Positions 6,187-12,939 of a DNA stretch of 13,260 nt are shown here, piece by piece. The notes under the pieces were generated by a model. That model was not told the DNA's origin. It ran no database searches and was given only the letters and a program-made list of their open reading frames with translations. This DNA is from Dehalococcoidia bacterium. GTDB lineage: Bacteria; Chloroflexota; Dehalococcoidia; Lucifugimonadales; UBA3495. The DNA lies in the NCBI GenBank assembly GCA_022823105.1, contig JAJDXU010000081.1:1-13260 (forward strand), read 5' to 3'. Each line of letters opens with the position of its first letter. Positions within the stretch are counted from its first letter, which is position 1. A program made the position numbers and the translations under genes.

Positions 6187-6215
6187 TTTACACTGGGACG
6201 GGCAGCGAGTATCAT
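6187..6215 (+). promoter_or_regulatory. Sigma-70-type promoter for thiolase
   Basis: TTTACA (6187-6192, 5 of 6 to the -35 consensus), a 17-bp spacer and TATCAT (6210-6215, 5 of 6 to the -10 consensus). Transcription would start near 6222, leaving a leader of about 50 bases before the thiolase ATG at 6274. Confidence 0.65.
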
Positions 6216-6273
6216 ACCGCCACCATTTTCTACTGCAACAATCGTCCGCACTGAGCGGATAAGGAGTGTCATC

Positions 6274-7473
6274 ATGCGAGGAGTAGCCATTGTTGCGCCG
6301 GTCCGCACTGCCGTCGGGAATTTCGGCGGCGCGCTGCGGGACGTTCCGGCCGCCGAGTTGGCGTCCACCGTAATCCAGGCCGCCCTGGAGCGCAGCGGCG
6401 TCGATCCCGCCAAGGTGGACGACGTCATCCTGGGGCACGGGTATCCGTCGGGCGAGAACCCCGCCATCGGACGGCTGGCCTCCCTGAAGGCGGGCCTGCC
6501 CATAGAGGTTCCCGGCTACCAGCTGGACCGCCGCTGCTCCTCCGGCCTCCAGGCTATCCTCAACGCCTCCATGCTGATCCAGACCGAGAACGCTGACGTG
6601 GTGATCGCCGGCGGCGCGGAGAGCATGAGTAGCGCCGAGTTTTACAGCAATGAGTCCCGCTGGGGCGCGCGGTTCGGCTCCGTCACCTTCCACGACCGCC
6701 TCGCCCGCGCCCGCGTTACCATCGCTCCCGACGAGCGATTCGGCCCCATCCCGGGCGGCATGGTCGAGACCGCCGAGAACCTGGCCCGCGAGTATGAAAT
6801 TCCTCGCGAGGAGCAGGACGAGTACGCCCTGCGCAGCCACCAGCGCGCCGTCGCCGCCCGCGACTCCGGCAAGTTCGCCGACGAGATCGTTCCCGTGAGC
6901 ATCCCACAGCGTCGCGGCGACCCCAAGATCTTCGACGCTGACGAAGGGCCGCGCGCCGATACCACCATGGAAGTGCTGGGCCGCTTGCGTCCCGTGATGC
7001 GCGACGGTGTCGTAACCGCCGGCAACGCCAGCAGCCAGAACGACGCGGCGTCGGTGTGCCTGGTCGTGGCCGAGGACAAGCTGGACGAATTGGGCCTGAC
7101 GCCGATGGCCTTCCTGCGTGGCTGGGCCGTGACCGGCTGTCATCCCGCCACCATGGGCATCGGCCCGGTGCCGGCGGTGAACAAGGTGATGGACAAGATC
7201 GGCATGACCCTGGGCGACATGGACCTGATCGAGCTGAACGAGGCCTTCGCCGCCCAGGTGCTGGCGGTGCTGCGCGAGTGGCAGTTGCCCCACGAGGACA
7301 ACCTGAACGTCAACGGCTCGGGCATCTCGCTGGGCCATCCCATCGCGGCCACCGGCGCCCGCATCCTCGCCACCATGCTCCACGAGATGGAACGCCAGGA
7401 CGCCCAATGGGGCCTGGAGACCATGTGCGTCGGCGGCGGCCAGGGCGTGGCAGCGGTGTTCGAGCGGAAGTAG
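6274..7473 (+). CDS. Thiolase (acetyl-CoA C-acyltransferase)
   Basis: The 399-aa enzyme has the full thiolase fold and all catalytic motifs: acyl-accepting Cys88 in DRRCSSGLQA, the oxyanion loop NEAFAAQ (322-328), His355 in GHPIAATGAR and the general acid/base Cys385 in CVGGGQG. It would catalyse reversible condensation or thiolytic cleavage of acyl-CoA (acetoacetyl-CoA or longer 3-ketoacyl-CoA), in the cytoplasm, in fatty-acid or aromatic catabolism or in ketone/isoprenoid supply. The chain length specificity cannot be read from the sequence. The ATG at 6274 is preceded by AAGGAG (6261-6266) with 7-bp spacing; the in-frame extension to 6136 is rejected because it contains the promoter. It is monocistronic here: a 161-bp gap with its own promoter separates it from the R-M genes. 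Confidence 0.95.
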   Translation: MRGVAIVAPVRTAVGNFGGALRDVPAAELASTVIQAALERSGVDPAKVDDVILGHGYPSGENPAIGRLASLKAGLPIEVPGYQLDRRCSSGLQAILNASMLIQTENADVVIAGGAESMSSAEFYSNESRWGARFGSVTFHDRLARARVTIAPDERFGPIPGGMVETAENLAREYEIPREEQDEYALRSHQRAVAARDSGKFADEIVPVSIPQRRGDPKIFDADEGPRADTTMEVLGRLRPVMRDGVVTAGNASSQNDAASVCLVVAEDKLDELGLTPMAFLRGWAVTGCHPATMGIGPVPAVNKVMDKIGMTLGDMDLIELNEAFAAQVLAVLREWQLPHEDNLNVNGSGISLGHPIAATGARILATMLHEMERQDAQWGLETMCVGGGQGVAAVFERK

Positions 7474-7576
7474 GCGGTCGGAAATCGTTTTCACGTGCGG
7501 GGGCGGATGATCATTTTCCCCTACGCCCTCTCGCAGAGACCAGCGCCAATTTGCGGCACTATTGGACCAGATTTGC

Positions 7577-7605
7577 TTGACAGTGCACTGTCTGGCAATT
7601 ATTAT
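7577..7605 (+). promoter_or_regulatory. Strong sigma-70 promoter of the R-M operon
   Basis: A perfect TTGACA -35 (7577-7582), exactly 17 bp of spacer and TATTAT -10 (7600-7605, 5 of 6). The predicted start of transcription is near 7612, only about 22 bases before the methyltransferase ATG at 7635, so the leader is short and its RBS is weak (GAGTGATG region). The -35 and spacer are covered by a 14-bp palindrome (separate entry). Confidence 0.75.
7579..7592. promoter_or_regulatory. Perfect 14-bp palindrome, putative operator
   Basis: GACAGTGCACTGTC is identical to its reverse complement. It begins inside the -35 hexamer (TT-GACA) and fills the first 10 bases of the spacer, so a bound dimer would block RNA polymerase. 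A second, shorter inverted repeat, CGGA-ATA-TCCG, follows at 7607-7617 over the expected transcription start. The binding protein is unknown; no controller gene is visible in the island. Confidence 0.6.
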
Positions 7606-7634
7606 TCGGAATATCCGTTCTATCGAGTGATGAC

Positions 7635-8729
7635 ATGACCCAGTTACAGTTGCCCCAGTCGATCGGCTTGTCCGACCGCCAGTTTGAGGTTACACCCGGC
7701 TACTGGAACAATCCAGTCCGATTAGGTGAGTTGTTTTGTGGCGCAGGAGGCATGGCATTAGGGGCATCACATGCCATGCAGGGCGACTGGCGGTTCGAGC
7801 ATGTGTGGGCAACTGACATAGACAGAGACAGTTGCCGCACAATAGAACAAGTGGTTCATCCAGCTAGGATTTTTAGGCGCGACGTAGCCAATGTCGACTT
7901 TCGGGAACTGCCCCCAATTGATGGGCTAGTTTTCGGATTCCCCTGCAACGATTTCAGCGCAGTGGGCGAAAGGCGTGGTATCAACGGCGCATTTGGGGGG
8001 TTGTATAAGTTCGGCGTGGGGGCTTTGGATGTCCTGAACCCTAAGTTTTTCGTAGCCGAGAACGTGAGTGGTCTCTCATCTGTCAACAAAAAAAGCGATT
8101 TCACGCGCATCCTTACAGAACTTCGTGAAGCTGGTTATGGTTACGACGTGGCGGAGCACTTATATAAATTCGAAAATTATGGTATCCCGCAGCGAAGGCA
8201 TCGGTACATCATAGTTGGGTTCCGTTCTGACATAGGGATTAAATTTGTTCATCCGATGCCTACCTATAAAAAGAAAACAGCTAGCGAAGCACTCACCGGC
8301 ATACCGGAAGACGCTTATAATAACGAACGCACAGTGCAGGGGGAAAAAGTCATAGCACGGCTCAATTGCATCGAGCCTGGCCAGAACGCGTTCACCGCAA
8401 AATTGCCACCGGAACTTAGGTTGAATATGAGGAGCAACGCAACGATTAGCCAAATTTACCGACGGCTGTTGCCGGATGAGCCTTCTTACACGGTAACCGG
8501 TAGCGGCGGCGGCGGTACTCACTTGTACCACTGGGACGAACCTAGAGCTTTAACGAATCGAGAACGCGCCCGGTTGCAAACGTTCCCCGACACCTACAAA
8601 TTCGAAGGAGGCAAGGAGAGTGTAAGGCGCCAAGTTGGAATGGCCGTCCCGCCAGGTGGAGCTAAAGTTGTATTCGAGGCGGTGCTCACAGCTATTATCG
8701 AACATGTAACAGGAGTGAAAAAGGAATGA
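7635..8729 (+). CDS. DNA (cytosine-5-)-methyltransferase, type II R-M
   Basis: The 364-aa enzyme shows the ordered motifs of m5C methyltransferases: motif I LGELFCGAGGMALGA (30-44) for S-adenosylmethionine, motif IV GFPCNDFS (101-108) with catalytic Cys104, motif VI AENV (141-144), motif VIII IPQRRHRYIIVGF (184-196), a target-recognition region of about 200-300, motif IX LTNRERARLQTFP (306-318) and motif X QVGMAVPP (333-340). It methylates a cytosine in the host's copies of a recognition site and so protects them from the companion nuclease. In motif X the usual Asn of GNAVPP is Met336. There is no N-terminal helix-turn-helix extension of the M.SsoII type; only about 28 residues precede motif I. 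The stop overlaps the nuclease start by 4 bp (ATGA). The gene is visibly less GC-rich than its neighbours outside the island. Confidence 0.95.
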   Translation: MTQLQLPQSIGLSDRQFEVTPGYWNNPVRLGELFCGAGGMALGASHAMQGDWRFEHVWATDIDRDSCRTIEQVVHPARIFRRDVANVDFRELPPIDGLVFGFPCNDFSAVGERRGINGAFGGLYKFGVGALDVLNPKFFVAENVSGLSSVNKKSDFTRILTELREAGYGYDVAEHLYKFENYGIPQRRHRYIIVGFRSDIGIKFVHPMPTYKKKTASEALTGIPEDAYNNERTVQGEKVIARLNCIEPGQNAFTAKLPPELRLNMRSNATISQIYRRLLPDEPSYTVTGSGGGGTHLYHWDEPRALTNRERARLQTFPDTYKFEGGKESVRRQVGMAVPPGGAKVVFEAVLTAIIEHVTGVKKE

Positions 8730-9640
8730 TCACGGAAAACCTTTACCGATCAGTATTGATAGAACCGGCCCAGGCCGGCGCAACTGAATTACGCGTAGTC
8801 AGTGGATATGCGACAGCATCTATGGCGCATCGACATTTGACTGATCCCGCAATCTCTGAGAGTGGGATAAAGATACAATTAGTATATGGGATGGCTCCCG
8901 CAGACGGCGTGTCGCTAGTTGACGACGCCATGTTTGGCGAGCTCGAGACCAACCACCCGTTTAGTTGTCACTACAACATCGAACGCCCTGCGATTCACTC
9001 TAAAGTTTATGTTTGGATGGCCGAGGATCGACCCGTCAAGGCTTTTACTGGTAGCGCCAACTACACACAACGGGGATTTCTCGGCGGCGGACAACAGGAA
9101 GAAGCAATGGCCGAAGAAGACCCGGTAGAAGCGCTGGACTACTTCCAATCGGTGCTTGATCGAGCAATGGAAATAAACCACGATGATATTGAAGACTACG
9201 TCGCGTTCTTCTCGCCGGATCGCGGCCATAAAGATTACGCTGATTGTGTGAATCTTTCGTTGCTGACCCGACGGAATGATGTGGGCCAACGGTCTGGTTT
9301 GAACTGGGGCCAACGGCCAGAGGAGAATAGAAATCCCAACCAAGCGTATCTCAGGATTCCATCGGATATTGCCCGAACAGGGTTTTTCCCTCCCCGAGCG
9401 ATCCGATTTACGGTCCTGACGGACGACGGATTTACCTTCGTCGCAGTAACTGCTCAAGACGGTGACAAGGCCATTCACACGCCCGACGGCAACCAAATCC
9501 TCGGTGAATATTTCCGAAGGCGCTTGAATATCCAGTTAGGAGATCCGGTCAATCTGGCTCATCTGCAAAACTATGGCCGCACCGACGTGCGGTTCTGCAA
9601 GCTTGACGAAGAAACATTCTTTATGGATTTCTCAGTTTAG
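8726..9640 (+). CDS. NgoFVII-like type II restriction endonuclease (PLD family)
   Basis: The 304-aa product resembles the NgoFVII restriction endonuclease family. The N-terminal half has a phospholipase D-like active site, HSK (91-93) followed by FTGSANYTQRGF (107-118), with acidic residues E125/E126 after it; a single HxK...GSxN half per chain implies a dimer, as in BfiI. The C-terminal part (about 205-304, from YLRIPSDIARTGFFP through QILGEYFRRRLNI to FFMDFSV) fits the B3-like DNA-recognition domain found in NgoFVII and BfiI. Such enzymes cut unmodified DNA and need no metal ion. ATG 8726 overlaps the methyltransferase stop (ATGA) and has AGGAG (8711-8715) 10 bp upstream, so methyltransferase and nuclease are coupled. 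NgoFVII itself recognises GCSGC; whether this homologue shares that site is unknown. Confidence 0.85.
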   Translation: MITENLYRSVLIEPAQAGATELRVVSGYATASMAHRHLTDPAISESGIKIQLVYGMAPADGVSLVDDAMFGELETNHPFSCHYNIERPAIHSKVYVWMAEDRPVKAFTGSANYTQRGFLGGGQQEEAMAEEDPVEALDYFQSVLDRAMEINHDDIEDYVAFFSPDRGHKDYADCVNLSLLTRRNDVGQRSGLNWGQRPEENRNPNQAYLRIPSDIARTGFFPPRAIRFTVLTDDGFTFVAVTAQDGDKAIHTPDGNQILGEYFRRRLNIQLGDPVNLAHLQNYGRTDVRFCKLDEETFFMDFSV

Positions 9641-9670
9641 CCACCTTCTACACGCAGTCAGTGGGGGGTG

Positions 9671-10087
9671 CTACCTTAGATTAGGAAGTGATCCAGACAG
9701 CTGGGCTTTCAAACTATCGTCATTGCGTGTCTGGCACTCCCAAATGATGGTCACCTTCCACCCTTGTTCTTCCAACTCAGATATTGCTTTGGCGTCGCGG
9801 TCGATTGTACGGGCGAACTTCCGTTGCCAATACTCAGTATTTGTATTAGGTGTTGTGGTAAAACGGCATCCTTTGTGGCGATGCCAAAAACAACCGTTGA
9901 CGAAAATAACTGTCTGGTGGCGTTTTAATACTATGTCGGGTTTTCCAGGCAAATTGCGGACGTGGAGCCTGTATCGGAAACCTGCTTTGTGTAATAATTG
10001 CCGCACCCGGAGCTCTGGAGTCGTGTTTCGGCTCCGTATGCGGCGCATATTCCAACTCCGGCGGTCGGGCGTAAGATGGTCTGCCAT
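9671..10087 (-). CDS. vsr: Very short patch repair endonuclease Vsr
   Basis: Vsr nicks DNA 5' of the T in T:G mismatches that arise when 5-methylcytosine deaminates, starting short-patch repair. The product from ATG 10087 has 138 aa and aligns at its first residue with the family (MADHLTPDRRSWNM). Key features are RSRNTTPE (18-25), GFRYRLH (36-42), LPGKPD with Asp51, which matches the metal-binding Asp51 of E. coli Vsr, GCFWHRHKGC (65-74) with the structural zinc and catalytic histidine residues, EYW (85-87) and WEC (116-118). The gene converges on the nuclease with a 30-bp gap and completes the R-M module. An in-frame ATG at 10177 would add 30 residues with no resemblance to the family, and the putative promoter lies inside that extension; no good RBS is seen for either start. 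Confidence 0.93.
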   Translation of the reverse strand: MADHLTPDRRSWNMRRIRSRNTTPELRVRQLLHKAGFRYRLHVRNLPGKPDIVLKRHQTVIFVNGCFWHRHKGCRFTTTPNTNTEYWQRKFARTIDRDAKAISELEEQGWKVTIIWECQTRNDDSLKAQLSGSLPNLR

Positions 10088-10147
10088 GCTAGGGACGTTT
10101 GCGCGTGTCGCTGGTGATTCCGGACGCGAGGTTCCTAATTGCACTAG

Positions 10148-10177
10148 ATTGTACCGGGTAAATAGGTCCTTCGTCAT
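10148..10177 (-). promoter_or_regulatory. Putative vsr promoter
   Basis: On the minus strand TACAAT (10153 to 10148, 5 of 6 to the -10 consensus) is preceded by ATGACG (10177 to 10172, 4 of 6 to the -35 consensus) at 18 bp. The start of transcription would fall near 10141, upstream of the vsr ATG at 10087. The divergent GMC gene begins only 33 bp beyond the -35. Confidence 0.35.
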
Positions 10178-10209
10178 CCGCGGTTCGTAATTTCAAGGAG
10201 CAAACACAC

Positions 10210-11805
10210 ATGGGTAGCAAACACGACATCGCCGACGTCCTGGTCATCGGGGCCGGCGCTTCCGGCGGAGCCTTCACCTGGAGCCTGACCCAGGCCGGCG
10301 TCAAGGTGGTGTGCCTGGAGCAGGGCGGCTGGGTGCCGCTCAACGCCTTCCCGGTCAGCGAGCCGCAGGCGCAACTGCACTGGCAGACGGACTTCCATCC
10401 CAACCCCAACTTCCGCGGGTTGCCCGAGGACTATCCGGTCAACGAGGATGACACCCCCATCGCGCCGTATATGTACAACGCCGTGGGCGGCAGCACCATC
10501 CACTGGGGCTCCCACTTCCCGCGGTTCCATCCGTCGGACTTCCGCCTCAGGTCGCTGGACGGCGTCGCCGACGACTGGCCCATGGACTACTTCGAGTTGG
10601 AACCGTACTACGACCAGAACGACCGCGCCCACGGCGTCAGCGGCCTCCAGGGCGATACGGCGTACCCGCCCAAGCCGGCCCGTCCGACGCCGCCGTTGCC
10701 CATCGGACCGGGCGGCGAGATGCTGGCCCGCGCCTTCAACAAGCTGGGCTGGCACTGGTGGTCGTCCGACAACGCCGTGGCATCCACGCAGTACGACGGC
10801 AGGCCGGCCGACGTGGGCGAATACCTGCGCTCGCCGTCCAGCAGCGACATCATCTTCTGGCCTGGCGCACTGAAACAGGGCGCCCGCCTGATTACCCACG
10901 CCCGCGTCCGCGAGATCCTGGTGGACGAGACGGGACGGGCCACCGGCGCGGCCTACTACGACCACAACGGCAACCTCCAGTCCCAATACGCCAGGGTGGT
11001 CGTGCTGGCGTGCAACGGAATCGGCACCTCGCGGCTGCTCCTCAACTCCAAATCTGCGCTGTTCCCGGACGGCCTGGCCAACAGCAGCGGGCAGGTGGGC
11101 AGGAACCTGATGCACCACCCCTGCGGCTACGTGCTGGGCTTGTTCGACGAGGATCTGGGACCGGACGACGGCCCGCGCGGTTCGTCCATGCTCAGCCAGG
11201 AATTCTACGAGACCGACCTGCGCCGGGGATTCGTGCGCGGCTACGACATGCAGATTTCCAACGTGGGCGGCGCGCCCTTGCAGATCGCTCTCGGCGGCCT
11301 CGTGGGCGAACAGGTCCAATGGGGAGAGGGACACCACCGCGATTTTGCCGAGCGGTTCCGCCACCAGATGGGCATTGTCATCATGACTGAGGACCTGCCT
11401 GAGGAGCACAACCGCGTAACGCTGGACCCGAATCTCACCGACGGCGACGGCATTCCCGCGCCCAAGATCGACTACACCGTGAGCGACAACACGTGGGCCA
11501 TCCTCGATCACGGCATCGCCCGCGCCACCGAGGTACTGGAGGCCGCCGGCGCGAAGCGAGTGATCTCGTCCCGATTGCGGAGGAACGCCGGCTGGCACCT
11601 GCTGGGCACCGCCCGCATGGGAAACGACCCCGACCGTTCAGTGGTGGACCGCTGGGGCCGCGCCCACGACGTGCCCAACCTGTTCATCATCGACGGCAGC
11701 ATCTTCACCACCGGCGCGTGCATCAACCCGACCACGACCATCCAGGCGTTGGCGCTGCGCACCGCCGACTACCTGAAGGGCGAAGGCTCCTCGGCCATCT
11801 CGTAG
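10210..11805 (+). CDS. GMC-family FAD-dependent oxidoreductase
   Basis: The 531-aa flavoprotein has an N-terminal ADP-binding fold VLVIGAGASGG (10-20) with Glu37 ending the second strand (VVCLEQGG), the flavin-contacting NAVGGSTIHWG (90-100) and the C-terminal GMC domain. The catalytic pair is visible as His463 in GWHLLGTARMG and Asn506 in ACINPTTTIQALALRTADY. Such enzymes oxidise an alcohol, sugar or polyol to a carbonyl; substrate and electron acceptor are not predictable, though the C-terminus resembles the gluconate/sorbose dehydrogenase-like branch. There is no signal peptide or twin-arginine motif, so it should be cytoplasmic. AAGGAG (10195-10200) lies nine bases before ATG 10210. The gene returns to the GC-rich codon usage of the host and marks the right border of the R-M island. 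The GNAT gene starts 11 bp after its stop. Confidence 0.92.
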   Translation: MGSKHDIADVLVIGAGASGGAFTWSLTQAGVKVVCLEQGGWVPLNAFPVSEPQAQLHWQTDFHPNPNFRGLPEDYPVNEDDTPIAPYMYNAVGGSTIHWGSHFPRFHPSDFRLRSLDGVADDWPMDYFELEPYYDQNDRAHGVSGLQGDTAYPPKPARPTPPLPIGPGGEMLARAFNKLGWHWWSSDNAVASTQYDGRPADVGEYLRSPSSSDIIFWPGALKQGARLITHARVREILVDETGRATGAAYYDHNGNLQSQYARVVVLACNGIGTSRLLLNSKSALFPDGLANSSGQVGRNLMHHPCGYVLGLFDEDLGPDDGPRGSSMLSQEFYETDLRRGFVRGYDMQISNVGGAPLQIALGGLVGEQVQWGEGHHRDFAERFRHQMGIVIMTEDLPEEHNRVTLDPNLTDGDGIPAPKIDYTVSDNTWAILDHGIARATEVLEAAGAKRVISSRLRRNAGWHLLGTARMGNDPDRSVVDRWGRAHDVPNLFIIDGSIFTTGACINPTTTIQALALRTADYLKGEGSSAIS

Positions 11806-11816
11806 CAGAGCCGTCC

Positions 11817-12383
11817 GTGCAAATTACCACTGAGCGACTGCGCCTGCGCGAGTTCGCTCAGGACGATTGGAGGGCCGTGCTGGATTACCAGCGCGATCCT
11901 CGTTATCTTCGCTACTACCCGTGGACCGATCGAACCGAGGACGATGCGCACGATTTCGTCCGGATGTTTCTGGACTGGCAGGACGAGCGACCGCGCCGCC
12001 GTTTCCAACTGGAGATCACCCGCCGCTCTGACGGTCGCCTCATCGGCAACTGCGGCATCAGGCGCGCGCCAGACAACGACGACGAGGCCGAGATCGGTTA
12101 CGAACTGAACCCCGACCATTGGGGACAGGGCTACGCCTCGGAAGCCGCGGCCGCGGTAATCCAATTCGGGCTCAACGACCTTGGCCTGCAGTGCATCACA
12201 TCCTGGTGCATCGCCGATAACGTCGCATCAGCGCGGGTGCTGGATCGGTTGGGGTTCCGACTGGAAAGTCGGCTGTGCCGGCATCAACACTTCAAGGGAC
12301 GGTGGTGGGACACGTTGACCTATGTTTTGTCGGCGGGCGAGTGGCAGCGACCGCCGGCCATCGTCTATATTGAAAGCGACTGA
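11817..12383 (+). CDS. GNAT acetyltransferase, RimJ/RimL-like
   Basis: The protein has 188 aa when started at GTG 11817, which gives the usual family beginning (M)QITTERLRLREF. The GNAT fold is shown by IGNCGIRR (76-83), EIGYELNPDHWGQGYASEA (92-110) containing the acetyl-CoA pyrophosphate-binding Q-G-Y-A loop, and the last helix NVASARVLDRLGF (135-147). It transfers an acetyl group to an amine of an unknown acceptor, such as a protein N-terminus or small metabolite. The reading frame is open upstream inside the GMC gene, but that part is the GMC shadow and is rejected. The RBS before the GTG is weak, so expression may depend on coupling to the GMC gene 11 bp upstream. No resistance phenotype is implied by the sequence. 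Confidence 0.87.
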   Translation: MQITTERLRLREFAQDDWRAVLDYQRDPRYLRYYPWTDRTEDDAHDFVRMFLDWQDERPRRRFQLEITRRSDGRLIGNCGIRRAPDNDDEAEIGYELNPDHWGQGYASEAAAAVIQFGLNDLGLQCITSWCIADNVASARVLDRLGFRLESRLCRHQHFKGRWWDTLTYVLSAGEWQRPPAIVYIESD

Positions 12384-12411
12384 CCAACCGCGATGGGTTA
12401 CCGGAGGAACG

Positions 12412-12777
12412 ATGCCCAAAGTTATACACTTCGAACTCCCCTTTGACGACGCGCAACGCGCCAACAAGTTCTACGCCGACGTGTTCGGCTGGAACTCCGA
12501 GCAATTCGGCGACCAGGAGTATTACCTCCAGCAGACCGGCGGCGATGACGAGCCCTACGGCATCGGCGGCGCGCTGACCGCACGCGCCGATACGCTCAAC
12601 GACGGCGGCACGCTCGTTGTAATTGGCGTGGACGACCTCGATGCCTACGTCGATAAGGTATCCGCCGCCGGGTGCGAAATCATCACACCGCGCACGGAGA
12701 TTCCCGGCATTGGATGGTTCGCCAATTTTCGCGACACGGAGGGCAACGTGGTGGGGATGTTCATGGGCAACGACTGA
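12412..12777 (+). CDS. VOC (glyoxalase/dioxygenase-fold) protein
   Basis: The 121-aa product has the beta-alpha-beta-beta-beta pattern of the vicinal-oxygen-chelate superfamily: VIHFELPFDDAQRANKFYADVFGW (4-27), a central VVIGVDDLDAYVDKVSAAG (about 75-93) and the C-terminal FRDTEGNVVGMF strand. Members include glyoxalase I, epimerases, dioxygenases and drug-binding proteins; one domain of this size normally dimerises. His6 is a possible metal ligand, but a full set of ligands is not evident, so a particular reaction cannot be given. GGAGG (12403-12407) precedes ATG 12412 by four bases; an in-frame ATG at 12322 lies inside the GNAT gene and is not used. It starts 28 bp after the GNAT stop and is probably co-transcribed. 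Confidence 0.9.
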   Translation: MPKVIHFELPFDDAQRANKFYADVFGWNSEQFGDQEYYLQQTGGDDEPYGIGGALTARADTLNDGGTLVVIGVDDLDAYVDKVSAAGCEIITPRTEIPGIGWFANFRDTEGNVVGMFMGND

Positions 12778-12939
12778 CGTCGGCCACCTCGTCATTCATG
12801 AATCCGACACGGTGGATTTTGGTGAGCTTTGGCGCATCATCCAGGCACATCTCCCACCATTGGCTCCCCAACTGCAAGCCATCATTGACGAACACCTGCC
12901 GGACGGGTGAACCGCCGGCTTTCCAAACGGAGGCACAAC
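12778..12939 (+). other. Intergenic gap with possible remnant ORF
   Basis: The 162 bp before the SDR gene contain a frame that ends at TGA 12908-12910 and reads VDFGELWRIIQAHLPPLAPQ and on to HLPDG, if begun at a GTG near 12813. It is 33 codons at most, lacks a clear RBS, and I do not recognise it; a gene remnant or chance frame is more likely than a gene. A 10-bp palindrome ATTCATGAAT is at 12794-12803. GGAGG at 12929-12933 belongs to the SDR. Confidence 0.3.

Noticed and set aside
6136..6273. Upstream in-frame extension of thiolase by 46 codons
   Set aside because: It contains the predicted promoter and the 6141-6165 hairpin, and homology begins at 6274, which has an AAGGAG site.
6106..7494. 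462-codon open frame on the minus strand opposite the thiolase
   Set aside because: It mirrors the thiolase codon pattern in GC-rich DNA; it has no recognisable domain, whereas the plus-strand frame has every thiolase motif, a promoter and an RBS.
9641..9670. Bidirectional terminator between the nuclease and vsr
   Set aside because: TAGCCACC and GGGTGCTA pair only with a bulge across a long loop and lack a clean T-run; too weak to annotate.
10174..11598. 474-codon open frame on the minus strand opposite the GMC gene
   Set aside because: Low-complexity Val/Ala/Gly/Arg-rich translation with no domain; it is the antisense of a gene with clear FAD-binding and catalytic motifs.
11493..11816. Long upstream extension of the GNAT frame within the GMC gene
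   Set aside because: The extension translates to Arg/His/Pro-rich sequence in the wrong frame of the GMC gene; GNAT homology begins at the GTG at 11817.
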